64,000 nt of DNA from JAJDXW01 sp965202895 (GCA_965202895.1 OZ241901.1:2728001-2792000); one strand, 5' to 3'; counted from the stretch's first letter, positions 27,207 through 36,075 are shown. Numbers and translations: made by a program. Notes: generated by a model from the letters alone, not told the origin.

Positions 27207-27547
27207 ATGGGAAGCAAGACTCGCAGGCAGGCGTTGCGGGTGGTTCACCCTCGGTGCGCGGGTATCGACGCGGGCAAGGCCAGGCACTATGTTGCGGTTG
27301 CGCAGTCGGCGGCCGAGCATCCGGTTCGTTGCTTCGCCAGCTTCCCCGACGAGTCGGAGGCGATGGCGCGGTGGCTGAAGTCGTGCGTGGTCGATACGGT
27401 GGCGATGGAGGCCATGGGGGTGTACCGGATCGCGGTGTTCGAGGTGCTGGACCGGGCGGGGTCGGAGTGGACGCGCGCGCGGCCAGGCAGGCCGGTGGCC
27501 GCAAGAGCGACGTGCTCGACCGCCAGTGGATCGGGGGGGTCGATGGG
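27207..27547 (+). pseudogene. IS110-family transposase remnant
   Basis: The frame from 27207 gives HPRCAGIDAGKARHYVAVA, HPVRCFASF and VVDTVAMEAMGVYRIAVFEV, the conserved N-terminal DEDD domain of IS110 transposases. Near 27450 the frame is lost, and the expected GRKSDVLDRQWI continues in another forward frame. The C-terminal half of a normal transposase (about 300 or more residues in all) is gone. This is a truncated and frameshifted relic. Confidence 0.8.
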
Positions 27548-27741
27548 TAGAGGATGTTCCATGCAGGCCAGGCTCATGGCGGGGACAGGCTCATGGCGGG
27601 CCGCACTCGCCGGGACGAAGCGCCGCCATCGCATCATCGGACCCGGCTCGCCCTTCGGCATCCTGCGGCCCACCGGCGCCGCGGCGTCTCGACACTCCCG
27701 CGACGGAGGCCGGTGAGATATCCGATCTCGCGGGAACGCTG

Positions 27742-28446
27742 ATGGCGGCGTGGCTCTGGGCCGCCGCCGCGACGGCCGCCGCGGGCCTCGCATGGAAGAA
27801 GCTCGCCTGGCTCCGGGCGCCCATGCCGCTGCCGATGCCGCTTCCGCCGGCGCCCGCGACCTGGTCCGGGGTGGCGCTCCGGATGCTCCGCGAGGGACTC
27901 CTCTTCGAGACCCTGTTCCGGGCGAACCGGTGGACCTGGCTCTTCGGCTGGATCTTCCACGCGGCCCTGCTGCTCGTCCTCGTCCGCCACGTCTGGCTCT
28001 TCGTCGACCCGGCGCCGGCGTGGACGGGGCCGCTGCTCGCGGCGGGCGGGGGGCTGAGCACGGCTCTCGCCGCCTCCCTCGCGGGGCTCCTCGCCCGGCG
28101 CCTCTTCGTCGCGCGGGTCCGCTACGTCTCCGTTCCGTCCGACTACCTGATGCTGCTCCTCATCCTCGTCATCGCGGGAAGCGGGGCGTGGCTCGGCCAC
28201 GTCGACCCGCGCTCGCTCGGCCCGGCCCGCGAGTTCGCCCTCGGCCTCGTGCGCCTCGAGTCGCGGCCCCTCCCACTCGACCCCGTGCTCTGGCTGCACC
28301 TCGGCGGGGCCGGGCTGCTCGTCGCGCTCCTCCCCTTCAGCAAGCTCCTCCACGCCCCCGGCGTCTTCCTGAGCCCTACCCGCCGGCGGCCGCACCGCGT
28401 TCCCGGGCGGCGCGCGGACGCCGCCAGGGAGCGTCCGGGTCGATGA
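27742..28446 (+). CDS. dsrM: DsrM/NarI-like membrane cytochrome b subunit
   Basis: This 234-residue protein has about five membrane helices and resembles the haem b quinone-reactive subunits DsrM and NarI. Visible features are GWIFHAALLLVLVRH near residue 75, with a probable haem-ligand histidine, and VPSDYLMLLLILVIAGSG near residue 133. It would pass electrons between quinone and the DsrK-type partner encoded two genes on. The start ATG follows non-coding DNA after the IS110 relic. The stop overlaps the next start (ATGA). The C-terminal 30 residues are Arg-rich and cytoplasmic. The name DsrM rests on context. Confidence 0.7.
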   Translation: MAAWLWAAAATAAAGLAWKKLAWLRAPMPLPMPLPPAPATWSGVALRMLREGLLFETLFRANRWTWLFGWIFHAALLLVLVRHVWLFVDPAPAWTGPLLAAGGGLSTALAASLAGLLARRLFVARVRYVSVPSDYLMLLLILVIAGSGAWLGHVDPRSLGPAREFALGLVRLESRPLPLDPVLWLHLGGAGLLVALLPFSKLLHAPGVFLSPTRRRPHRVPGRRADAARERPGR

Positions 28447-28754
28447 GCACCTTGCACACGGTCAACCGTTCCCCCTTCGAACACGGTGCGCTCGACGCCT
28501 GCCTCGCCCGCGTGCGGCCGGGGAGCGCGGTCCTCCTCATCGAGGACGGGGTGTTCGGCGCGCTCGACGGCTCCCGCTTCGCGGCCCGGCTCGAGGCGCT
28601 CGCGGCCGACGGGGTCGAGCCCTTCGTCCTCGGCCCGGACCTCGCCGCGCGGGGGGTCGAGCCCGCCCGGCTCGCTCCTTGCATCGGGGTGGTCGACTAT
28701 GCCGGGTTCGTCGAGCTCGCCTGCCGCTTCGCGAGGACGGTTGCGTGGACCTGA
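28443..28754 (+). CDS. dsrH: DsrH/TusB-family sulfur relay protein
   Basis: This 103-residue protein starts MSTLHTVNRSPFEHGALDAC, the DsrH/TusB opening, with the conserved cysteine exactly at position 20, then SAVLLIEDGV. In sulfur oxidisers DsrH forms DsrEFH and hands persulfide sulfur to DsrC; TusB does the same in tRNA thiolation. Here it lies between the membrane and iron-sulfur electron-transfer genes, without dsrE, dsrF or dsrC in sight. It overlaps the gene before it by four bases, so it is part of the same operon. Confidence 0.82.
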   Translation: MSTLHTVNRSPFEHGALDACLARVRPGSAVLLIEDGVFGALDGSRFAARLEALAADGVEPFVLGPDLAARGVEPARLAPCIGVVDYAGFVELACRFARTVAWT

Positions 28755-28898
28755 CGCCCGCGCGCGGGGGTCCCGACCGGGCGGCGGGTGGGCGCGCAGG
28801 CGGGCTCGGGGCCGAACCGCCCGGCATGAAGCCCCGGATCGAGCCGCCGCTTTCCGCCGTCTCCGCGCCGCCCCGGTCCACGCGGAGCCTCTGACACC

Positions 28899-30347
28899 GT
28901 GGCCGCCCGGTTCCCGGCCCCGAAGCTCGCGCCGGGCGCCGCCGCGAAGCTCGTCTCCCGCCGCGCCGGCCCGGAGACCCAGCGCGCCCTCGGATTCCCC
29001 GGCGAGCTGGTCGCCGACTGGGAGGCCGCCGCCGTCTCGGCGATGAAGGAGGTCGTCGCCGAGCGCGGGGGGCTCCGGCTCTTCCTCGACGCGTGCATGA
29101 AGTGCGGGGCGTGCACGGACAAGTGCCATTACTTCCTCGGGACCGGCGATCCGAAGAACATGCCGGTCGCGCGCCAGGACCTCTTCCGGAGCGTGTACCG
29201 GCGCTACCACTCCCTCTCGGGCCGGCTCGTTCCCTGGCTGGTCGGGGCGAGGAAGCTCACCCCGGAGATGCTCGAAGACTGGTACGCCTACTTCCACCAG
29301 TGCTCGCAGTGCCGGCGGTGCGCGGTCTACTGCCCGGTCGGCATCGATACCGCGGAGTTCGCGATGGCCGCCCGGGAGGTGATGGACCGCATCGGGATCG
29401 GACAGCACTACACCAACGACGTCGTGGAGAAGGCGGGCCGCCTCGGGAACAACCTCGGCCTGCCGGGGCCGGCCCTCACCGACACCCTCGCCGGGCTCGA
29501 GGAAGACCTTCTGGAGGAGACCGGCGCGGCGGTGCGCCTGCCTCTCGACGATCCGGGGGCGGACGTCCTGCTGGTGACCCCGTCCGCCGACTTCTTCGCC
29601 GAGCCGCACGTGGACGGCCTCATGGGCTACGCCAAGGTCTTCCACCAGGCGGGGCTGCGCTGGACCTTGAGCACCCATGCGTCGGAGGCGGCCAACTTCG
29701 CGCTCTTCATGGGGAGCCGCGAGCATATGGCGGCGCTCGCCCGGCGCATCGTCGAGGCGGCCCGTGCGCTGGGCGCCTCCCGGATCGTCTTCGGGGAGTG
29801 CGGTCATGCCTGGCGGGTGGGCCACAACCACCTCGAGGCGCTCGCGGGCCCGCTCGATTTCCTCGTCCGGGGCCGGGTCGAGCACGTGGTGGAGGTGACG
29901 GACGAGCTCATCCGGCGCGGGGCCCTCGACCTCGACCCCGCCGCCAACGACCACCGCCGGGTGACCTACCATGACTCGTGCAACATCGCGCGCGCGTCGC
30001 GGCTTGGCGACGTCCCCGGGGGGCAGTTCGTCGTCCCGCGCCGGGTGCTCCGCGCGGTCTGCAACCACTACGTGGAGATGGCCCGGAACACCACCCGGGA
30101 GGCGACGTTCTGCTGCGGGGCGGGCGGCGGCCTCCTCGCCGACGATCTCATGGAGCTGCGGGTGAAGGGGGCGGCGCCCCGGATGGAGGCGTTTCGCGCC
30201 GCCGAGGTGACCCACCTCGCCGCGATGTGCGCGATCTGCAAGAGCCAGCTCGCGCGGGTGTTCCCGGAGTACGGCTTCGATCGCGAGCAGGTGATCAGCG
30301 TGCACCACCTGGTCGGCGATGCGGTCGTCCTCGGCGCCAGGTCCTGA
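28899..30347 (+). CDS. dsrK: DsrK/HdrD-like iron-sulfur protein
   Basis: This 482-residue cytoplasmic protein has two [4Fe-4S] motifs, CMKCGACTDKCHY near residue 66 and CSQCRRCAVYCPVG near residue 137, followed by a cysteine-rich (CCG-type) domain with ECGHAWR, YHDSCNIAR and FCCGAGGG. This is the layout of DsrK and HdrD, which act on disulfide substrates and partner with DsrM in the membrane. The start codon is GTG after a 144-base gap. With DsrM and DsrH it suggests electron exchange between the quinone pool and a thiol/trisulfide carrier. The direction is unknown. Confidence 0.8.
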   Translation: MAARFPAPKLAPGAAAKLVSRRAGPETQRALGFPGELVADWEAAAVSAMKEVVAERGGLRLFLDACMKCGACTDKCHYFLGTGDPKNMPVARQDLFRSVYRRYHSLSGRLVPWLVGARKLTPEMLEDWYAYFHQCSQCRRCAVYCPVGIDTAEFAMAAREVMDRIGIGQHYTNDVVEKAGRLGNNLGLPGPALTDTLAGLEEDLLEETGAAVRLPLDDPGADVLLVTPSADFFAEPHVDGLMGYAKVFHQAGLRWTLSTHASEAANFALFMGSREHMAALARRIVEAARALGASRIVFGECGHAWRVGHNHLEALAGPLDFLVRGRVEHVVEVTDELIRRGALDLDPAANDHRRVTYHDSCNIARASRLGDVPGGQFVVPRRVLRAVCNHYVEMARNTTREATFCCGAGGGLLADDLMELRVKGAAPRMEAFRAAEVTHLAAMCAICKSQLARVFPEYGFDREQVISVHHLVGDAVVLGARS

Positions 30348-30522
30348 GCCCGCACCTTGGGGGGGCCTGCCCGTCGGGTGCGGGAGTGTGCAGGGGATCG
30401 AGGAGGGAGCGGCCGCGCTTCCGCGGGTTTCCGGGCGGGAGGCCGAACCCGGACGGCGGCGGCAGCCATCGGGACGGCCGCCGTGAAGGTGACGAAGCGT
30501 CCGCGAATGCGAGGCGGCCGGC

Positions 30523-31560
30523 TCAGCGAATGCGGGCGCGGAAATCCTCTTCGCCGTCACAGGCGAGGGCCGCGGCCGCCGCCTCGTCTTCCGACGATTC
30601 GGCGAAGCCCGGCGCGTCGGCCGGAAATCCCGCGGAGACCTCGATGCCGCGCGACAGCAGGATCCGGCGCACCATCTTCGCCCGGCCCTCCGCCAAGCCC
30701 GCGGCATGGCCTTCCACCAAACCTTCGACGCGGCCCTCCATCCGGCTCTCGCTGCGCAGGGAGCGCAGGAACGAATTGTCGTCCGGGCCGGTACCCTCGC
30801 GCGTGCCCAGGCGCCGGCCCAGGCGCTCGAGGGTCGCATTGGTCCGCTCGGAAGGCACGAGCTCGTTCATCGACTCGTGGATGTCCGCCGCCCGCCAGCC
30901 GGGGAACGCCCGGCTCACCGGCGAGACCCGGTACGCGCCATCCTCCAGCAGGCGGATCGTCAGCCCCGGAACGAGGCTCGCGGGGCGGCTGCGTGAGGGC
31001 CGGTCCGGCACGTCCACCCAGAACTCCGGCACCCCCCACGACTCGTACAGCGGGAGCTTGCCCCGACGCACGTCCGTGGTGTGGTCCACTTCGAGGACCA
31101 CGTCCGGAAAGGTGCGCCCCAGGACCAGGAGCGGGTCTTCGATCTCCTGATCGACCTGCGAGGGGTGCAGGTACACGCTCTGGTCCGGGTGCAGGACGAG
31201 CCGCCTCGCCCCGGCCTCGTAGCGCCGCACCAGGCCCATGTTGCCGAAACACTTGATGGGGGAGCCGCGTGCGGCGGCGATGAGGGCGACCATCTCCCCC
31301 AGCGTCTGCGACGGCCGCTCGTGCTCCATGGTCGGCCCATCGCGCAGCATCCAGGCGGTGCGGCTCGCGGCGTCCCACATCTCGATCGGGCGATCGGCGC
31401 GGCGGTACTCGGCGAGGGTCATGGGGATGCGGTCGCAGCCGACGAACACCAGCTCGGACAGCGACGGCCCTCGTCGCCGTGCGGGCCGAGCCGGCGGCTC
31501 GGCCGCCCTCGCGCCCTTGCGCCCGCGCCCGGTGTCTACCGATGCTTCCGTGCCGACCAT
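30523..31560 (-). CDS. Uma2-family PD-(D/E)XK restriction-endonuclease-like protein
   Basis: This 345-residue protein has the Uma2 (DUF820) core, a PD-(D/E)XK fold: FPDVVLEVDHTTDVRRGKLP and ESWGVPEFWVDVP near residues 150-185. The start chosen, MVGTEASV, follows a stop-rich context; the region before residue 35 is low-complexity. The C-terminus has a repeated EGRVEGLVEGHAAGLAEGRA coil like that in Rpn-type accessory proteins. The function of the family is unknown although it is common in accessory DNA. The intact insertion sequence begins 55 bases upstream of its start. Confidence 0.75.
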   Translation of the reverse strand: MVGTEASVDTGRGRKGARAAEPPARPARRRGPSLSELVFVGCDRIPMTLAEYRRADRPIEMWDAASRTAWMLRDGPTMEHERPSQTLGEMVALIAAARGSPIKCFGNMGLVRRYEAGARRLVLHPDQSVYLHPSQVDQEIEDPLLVLGRTFPDVVLEVDHTTDVRRGKLPLYESWGVPEFWVDVPDRPSRSRPASLVPGLTIRLLEDGAYRVSPVSRAFPGWRAADIHESMNELVPSERTNATLERLGRRLGTREGTGPDDNSFLRSLRSESRMEGRVEGLVEGHAAGLAEGRAKMVRRILLSRGIEVSAGFPADAPGFAESSEDEAAAAALACDGEEDFRARIR

Positions 31561-31597
31561 GGCCGCATTGTAACCGTATTCGTCCGGGGGGGCGCAA

Positions 31598-31614
31598 GGG
31601 CTCGGGCGCGGCTC
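31598..31614 (+). repeat. 17-bp target-site duplication, left
   Basis: GGGCTCGGGCGCGGCTC abuts the left end of the insertion sequence and is found again right after its right end. A caveat is that the right flank continues with an 11-base tandem repeat of the same sequence, so part of the identity could be by chance. Confidence 0.7.
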
Positions 31615-33120
31615 TGTTAGGAGCACGTAGTCTGTCCGGTGTAGTAGCACGCGATCTGTCCGGTCAGATGGGCGCCGAGGAGGTGCCCTATGACCCGGAC
31701 GCAAGTGCTACAGGAGATCCGACGGATGAGGTTCGAGGAAGCCTACGGAGGCTGGCAGTCGCGTCGTCTGACGCAGGAGGAGGCGGCTCGGCTGTTGGGG
31801 GTGTGCGATCGCACGTTCCGGCGCTACGTGGACCGCTACGAGGACGAGGGGCTGGACGGGCTCGCGGACAAGCGCTTGGCGCAGGTCTCGGCGCGCCGTG
31901 CTCCGGTCGATGAGGTGGTGCGCACCGAGACGCTGTACCGGGAGCACTACGAGGGGTGGAACGTGCGGCATTTCTACCGCTTCTACCGCCGCGAGCACCA
32001 GGGCACGCGCAGCTACACGTGGGTGAAGAACACCCTTCAAGGGGCCGGGCTGGTGGCGAAGGCTGCGGGCCGGGGCAAACACCGGCGCCGGCGCGAGCGC
32101 GCGCCGGTGGCGGGGATGATGCTCCACCAGGACGGCTCCACCCATGAGTGGGTCCCGGGCCAGCATTGGGACCTCATCGTGACCCTCGACGACGCGACCT
32201 GCGAGCACTACTCGATGTTCTTCGTCGAGGAGGAGGGAACCGCATCGAGCTTCCAGGCGATGGCCGAGGTCATCGAGACCCACGGCCTGCCGTCAAGCCT
32301 GTACACCGACCGGGGCTCACACTACTGGATCACCCCCGAAGCCGGCGGCAAGGTCGACCGCCTGCATCGCACCCAGTTCGGGCGCGCCATGCACCAGCTC
32401 GGCGTGGAGATGATCCCCGCGTACTCCCCGCAAGCGCGTGGACGATGCGAGCGGATGTTCGCGACCCACCAGGAGCGCCTGCCCAAGGAGCTCGCCGCTC
32501 GGGGCATCCACACGATGCAACAGGCGAACCGGTATCTTGCCGAGCACTACCGGGCGGCGTTCAACGAAGAGTTCACCGTGCCCGCCGCCGAGCTTGGCAC
32601 GGCGTTCGTGCCCTTCGTCGGCCCGGCCCTGACGGACGTGCTGTGCGAACACCACGAACGCACCGTCGGGCGAGACCACTGCGTGAGCTTCCAAGGCAAG
32701 CGGCTCCAGATCCCCGCCCAAGCGCACCGTCGCCACTTCATCAAGGCGCGGGTGCGGGTGCATCGCTACCCGGACGGTCGCATGGCGGTGTTCCACGGGC
32801 CGCGCCGGCTCGCCGACTACGAACCCGATGGGGCCTTGGTCGGAGAGCCGCACCGGGCCGGGGACGGCCGGCGCGCCCGAGCGGGCATGGCTCGCTGAGC
32901 GCCGCGGGCAGTCCTGTGGATTTGTGGACGAGTCCTGCGGATCGGCGCGAGCCCTTCGGGCCGTGTGGACAAGACCCCGGACAACGCTCGCGCGTTGCCC
33001 GCCGCCTTGTCCACACTCTCGCGCCTCTCGCCCACAAGCTCCACAGGACCCACAACCAGTCCGAGGGAACCGGACAACCCTTGTGCTACAAAACCGGACA
33101 GGTCTATTTGTTGCCAACAG
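31615..33120 (+). mobile_element. intact IS1202-like insertion sequence (ISNCY group)
   Basis: The element is 1506 bases, starts TGTT and ends AACA. The left (31615-31664) and right (33070-33120) ends are imperfect inverted repeats of about 50 bases, each with two CTGTCCGGT-like boxes spaced 24 bases apart with a TAGTAGCAC or TTGTAGCAC block between. One transposase gene fills most of it, followed by 222 non-coding bases. The 17-bp duplication flanks it. Some members of the IS1202 group are known to make unusually long duplications, which fits. A solo right end of the same family is at 15477. Confidence 0.85.
31690..32898 (+). CDS. IS1202/ISNCY-type DDE transposase
   Basis: This 402-residue transposase cuts and joins the ends of its element. 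The N-terminal helix-turn-helix (RLTQEEAARLLGVCDRTFRR, residues 26-45) binds the terminal boxes. The integrase-like core has candidate catalytic residues Asp148 in HQDGSTHEW, Asp207 in YTDRGSHYW and Glu254 in GRCERMF. A C-terminal beta-rich region with HRYPDGRMAVFHGPRRLADY is characteristic of the group. The frame has no internal stop, so the element may be active. The ATG at 31690 follows GGAGG by a few bases. Confidence 0.9.
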   Translation: MTRTQVLQEIRRMRFEEAYGGWQSRRLTQEEAARLLGVCDRTFRRYVDRYEDEGLDGLADKRLAQVSARRAPVDEVVRTETLYREHYEGWNVRHFYRFYRREHQGTRSYTWVKNTLQGAGLVAKAAGRGKHRRRRERAPVAGMMLHQDGSTHEWVPGQHWDLIVTLDDATCEHYSMFFVEEEGTASSFQAMAEVIETHGLPSSLYTDRGSHYWITPEAGGKVDRLHRTQFGRAMHQLGVEMIPAYSPQARGRCERMFATHQERLPKELAARGIHTMQQANRYLAEHYRAAFNEEFTVPAAELGTAFVPFVGPALTDVLCEHHERTVGRDHCVSFQGKRLQIPAQAHRRHFIKARVRVHRYPDGRMAVFHGPRRLADYEPDGALVGEPHRAGDGRRARAGMAR

Positions 33121-33137
33121 GGCTCGGGCGCGGCTCG
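33121..33137 (+). repeat. 17-bp target-site duplication, right
   Basis: GGGCTCGGGCGCGGCTC directly follows the right end of the insertion sequence and equals the 17 bases before its left end. Confidence 0.7.
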
Positions 33138-33221
33138 GGCGCGGCCCCGCAGACTTTCTCACGCTGGCCGACTCGCGGCCAGGCGTCGATGCTCCACCGA
33201 TCTCCCTGGGAACGGCTCGTC

Positions 33222-33380
33222 CTGGGAACGCTCGTGTGCCGCCCGCGAATGGGACGGCAAGACCGCCGCCGCCCGATACGGGCCGGAGGCCCGCGTTCGG
33301 AGAACGCGCCGTTCCCAGGCCGGCCGCATCCGTGGGAGGCGCCGTTTCCGCAACCATCACCGCTCAGATGCGACCGAACC
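33222..33380. repeat. intergenic repeat copy, related to 2361-2560
   Basis: The gap between the insertion sequence and the next gene is non-coding. GGGAACGCTCGTGTGCCGCC at 33222 and scattered shorter blocks (GCCCGCGTT, GCCGGCCGCATCCG, AACCATCACCG) match the stretch downstream of larE in the same order. The match is by eye and gapped. Confidence 0.4.
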
Positions 33381-33457
33381 GGATTCATCCGTGCGAACCG
33401 ATTCCGCAGCGTGAAAGAGCCCTGCGTACCCCCCGGGCAGCCTCGCGGGGAGGGAGA

Positions 33458-35680
33458 TCAGACCTCGAACGGGGCCGGGTCGATGAAGCGGTCGAGCACG
33501 TTGCGGGTGATGCGGGAGATGTTGTTGTCGTAGCCGTCGTGCGAGAGGCTGCCGCAGTACGTGATGGAGCCCACCGAGAACACGGCGCCTCCCCGTCCGG
33601 TCTCGAAGAACGCCATGTCCGAGCGGATGAGCGCTTCCGGCGGCTCGCCGGGCCAGGTGGAGATGTGGGTGAGCAGCTCCTCGGGGACCACCACGAACGT
33701 GTCCCCGTGCTGCTCGGAGGTCGCGAGGACCAGGGTGTTGGGCGGCGACCCGAGGCGGTGGTCGACCCGGTCGAGCTCGAAGCCGGCCGCGCCGCCGCCG
33801 CTCAGGCCGAAGTCGCCGAGGATCCGGTCCGGCACCCCCTCGAAGATCCACGCTACGCGCGGATCGTCGGCGCCGGGGGCGCGGACGTAGTAGGAGCCGA
33901 CGAACTGCCCCTGCCCCGAGAACCCCACCCCGGCGAGGCGCTGCGGCGGGCGGTCGTTGCGCCGCCACAGGCCCCCGTACTGGCCGTCGAACGCGTTGTA
34001 GTACTCGCCGGGCTCGGCCGCCCAGGCGCGGATCCCGCCCTCCGCGCGCCGGATCTCGACCGCGCCCGGGACGTCGTCGTGCAGCGCCACCCGCCAGTAG
34101 AAGCCGTTGCCGCCGAGGTACATCAGGCGCCCGCCCCCGTCGAGGAAGCGCCCCAGGGCGTCGAGGGTGCGGGCGGTGTGGTACTCCGGGTGGGACGCGG
34201 TGAGCACCGCCCGGTAGGGGGCGATGAGGTCGTGGCCCTCGCGGTGAAGATCCTCGTCGGTCACCACGTCGAAGCGGTACCCGCTCTCCTCCAGCCAGTC
34301 GAGGAGGTGGGTGTCGGCCGGGTAGTGGCGAAGGCCGGAGCCGCGCGCGTCCACGTAGCTCAGGAACCCCGAGCGAAGGTTGAGGACCGGCCGCAGGCGC
34401 GATGCGTAGCAGATCCCGCTGCCGTCGCGGTGGAAGTTGTACGTCGAGAGCCCGTACTCGCGGTGGTCGTCCGCGGTGTGCTCGCGGGCGCCCCAGTCAC
34501 GGGCGCGGGCCCGGTACTCGTCGTTGGTGAGCCCTCGCGAGTAGTTTCCGTACACGGTGTACGTGAAGGTCGGGACGAGCACGCAGATCGGCGCGCCGGG
34601 GGCCCCGAGGCGCGGGCGCACGAAGAAGGGGATCACGTCCTCGTGCTCCCCGCACGAGATCCGGGCCGCGTAGGCCCCGCTCGGGAGATCGTCCGGCACC
34701 GTGCAGGTGAAGTCGGTCTCCCAGCCGCAGTCGTGGAGGTCGTCGTCGTGGAAGTGGACGGCTCCGTAGTGCGCGGGGGCATGGCGCCAGCAGTGCTCCT
34801 CGCCGGTCCAGCCGGACCCTTTCATGGCCCGGGCGGGGAGGTTGACCAGCTCGCCGTGCCAGCCGCCCGGCCCGACGTCGACCACCCGCTGGCTCGGGAT
34901 CTCGCGGGAGAAGTCCCAGTCGGCGATGACCGGGGAGGCGGGGTCCGGCTCGCGGGGGGGCGCCGCCGCGCCGGCGCCCCTCGGGCCGGACCCGACGATG
35001 TACGGACGCTCGATCTTGCCGTTGAAGTGGCCCGCGACGGGATCTCCTCCGAGGGCCGCGATGAAGAGATCCGACCCGGTGCCGGCGGGAGAGAGCGCTT
35101 CGGCCCGATGGCGGGCGGCGCCCGCGTCGTCCACTACCCGGCTCCCGTCGAGCGGCGCCTGCCCCACCGCCATCACCCCGGAGTCCGGGTCCACGCTTCC
35201 CCAGATCCGGTACCAGGTTCGGGTCCGGAGCGGCTTCCCCACCGCGACTTCCAGGGCCGCCCCGCCCCCCGGACCGGCGGCTCTCAGCACCGCTCCGCGC
35301 TCGCCGTCGAGCACCAGGGCGAGGCCGGCGCCCCCCGCGAGCCACGAGACGATCCCCTGCCCCTCGCGTTCGGGGCGGGTCGGCCAGATGGTCGCGACGA
35401 CGGTCATCGCCCCTCCCTCCGGCCGCGCGCCGCGCACCCGCGCGAAGGAGCCGAGTTGCGCATCCTTCGGGTGCGAGGGCCAGCTTCCCTCGAAGTCGGA
35501 CGGTACCGGGACCTCCTTGATGCCGGGTCCGTCCGGGTTCGGGTCGCCGCAGATCACCCGCACGAGGCGGGCCTCGAAGGGCTGCCCGGAGCGGCTGCTC
35601 ACCTTGAATTCGAGGGTTTCGCCGGGTCCGGCCGACAGCCGGTCGGTGTAGCCGATGAGGGGGATGTCGTCGGGAATCAT
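33458..35680 (-). CDS. N,N-dimethylformamidase beta-subunit-like protein (DmfA2 C-terminal family)
   Basis: This 740-residue protein has a LamG-like N-terminal half (residues about 80-240), then the C-terminal domain of dimethylformamidase large subunits. Diagnostic blocks are VLVPTFTYTVYGNYS, GLSTYNFHRDGSGICY and PVLNLRSGF, TASHPEYHT, YLGGNGFYW and SVGSITYCGSLSHD. DMFase is an iron amidase; a Tyr/Glu/Glu mononuclear site is reported for it. The small alpha subunit found with classic DMFases is not visible beside it, so a different amide substrate or a structural role is possible. It stands alone with non-coding gaps on both sides. Confidence 0.8.
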   Translation of the reverse strand: MIPDDIPLIGYTDRLSAGPGETLEFKVSSRSGQPFEARLVRVICGDPNPDGPGIKEVPVPSDFEGSWPSHPKDAQLGSFARVRGARPEGGAMTVVATIWPTRPEREGQGIVSWLAGGAGLALVLDGERGAVLRAAGPGGGAALEVAVGKPLRTRTWYRIWGSVDPDSGVMAVGQAPLDGSRVVDDAGAARHRAEALSPAGTGSDLFIAALGGDPVAGHFNGKIERPYIVGSGPRGAGAAAPPREPDPASPVIADWDFSREIPSQRVVDVGPGGWHGELVNLPARAMKGSGWTGEEHCWRHAPAHYGAVHFHDDDLHDCGWETDFTCTVPDDLPSGAYAARISCGEHEDVIPFFVRPRLGAPGAPICVLVPTFTYTVYGNYSRGLTNDEYRARARDWGAREHTADDHREYGLSTYNFHRDGSGICYASRLRPVLNLRSGFLSYVDARGSGLRHYPADTHLLDWLEESGYRFDVVTDEDLHREGHDLIAPYRAVLTASHPEYHTARTLDALGRFLDGGGRLMYLGGNGFYWRVALHDDVPGAVEIRRAEGGIRAWAAEPGEYYNAFDGQYGGLWRRNDRPPQRLAGVGFSGQGQFVGSYYVRAPGADDPRVAWIFEGVPDRILGDFGLSGGGAAGFELDRVDHRLGSPPNTLVLATSEQHGDTFVVVPEELLTHISTWPGEPPEALIRSDMAFFETGRGGAVFSVGSITYCGSLSHDGYDNNISRITRNVLDRFIDPAPFEV

Positions 35681-36075
35681 CGCGGGGGCGCTCGCTTCGA
35701 TGTTTCGGGGCGGCTTCCGATACTACCAGCGGGTGCGCCGCCGCGGCGGCTCGCGTCGTCCCCGCCTTCGAGGCGGCGGCGCATCGGCCCGGCCGTCCGC
35801 GCCGATGCGTCCTCGCGCCTCGCCGGACCGCCCCCTTCGCACCGTCTCCGGGTGGGTCCCCGGGCGGGTGCTTCGCGGGCTGCTCGCGGCGCGGGCGGAC
35901 CGGCTCGAGGCGGCCGCGAAGGCGGAAGGGCCGTCTGCGTGCGTGGCATCGGCGGAGGCGGCGGAGTTCGGGGCGGCCGGGGGAGACCGGGAGTGGCCGA
36001 TGGCGGCATACGTCGGACCGCCGCTCCCGAAGAGGGCGCATACGGAGGGAAGGAGCCGCAGGCGGCGGGGACCGG
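35681..36075. other. no gene recognised
   Basis: Both strands are open but translate only to Arg/Pro/Ala-rich sequence. No repeat from the families described here is evident. Confidence 0.4.

Noticed and set aside
32900..33120. A separate gene in the tail of the insertion sequence
   Set aside because: The stretch has no convincing frame and is shared with the transposase-less remnant, so it belongs to the IS end.
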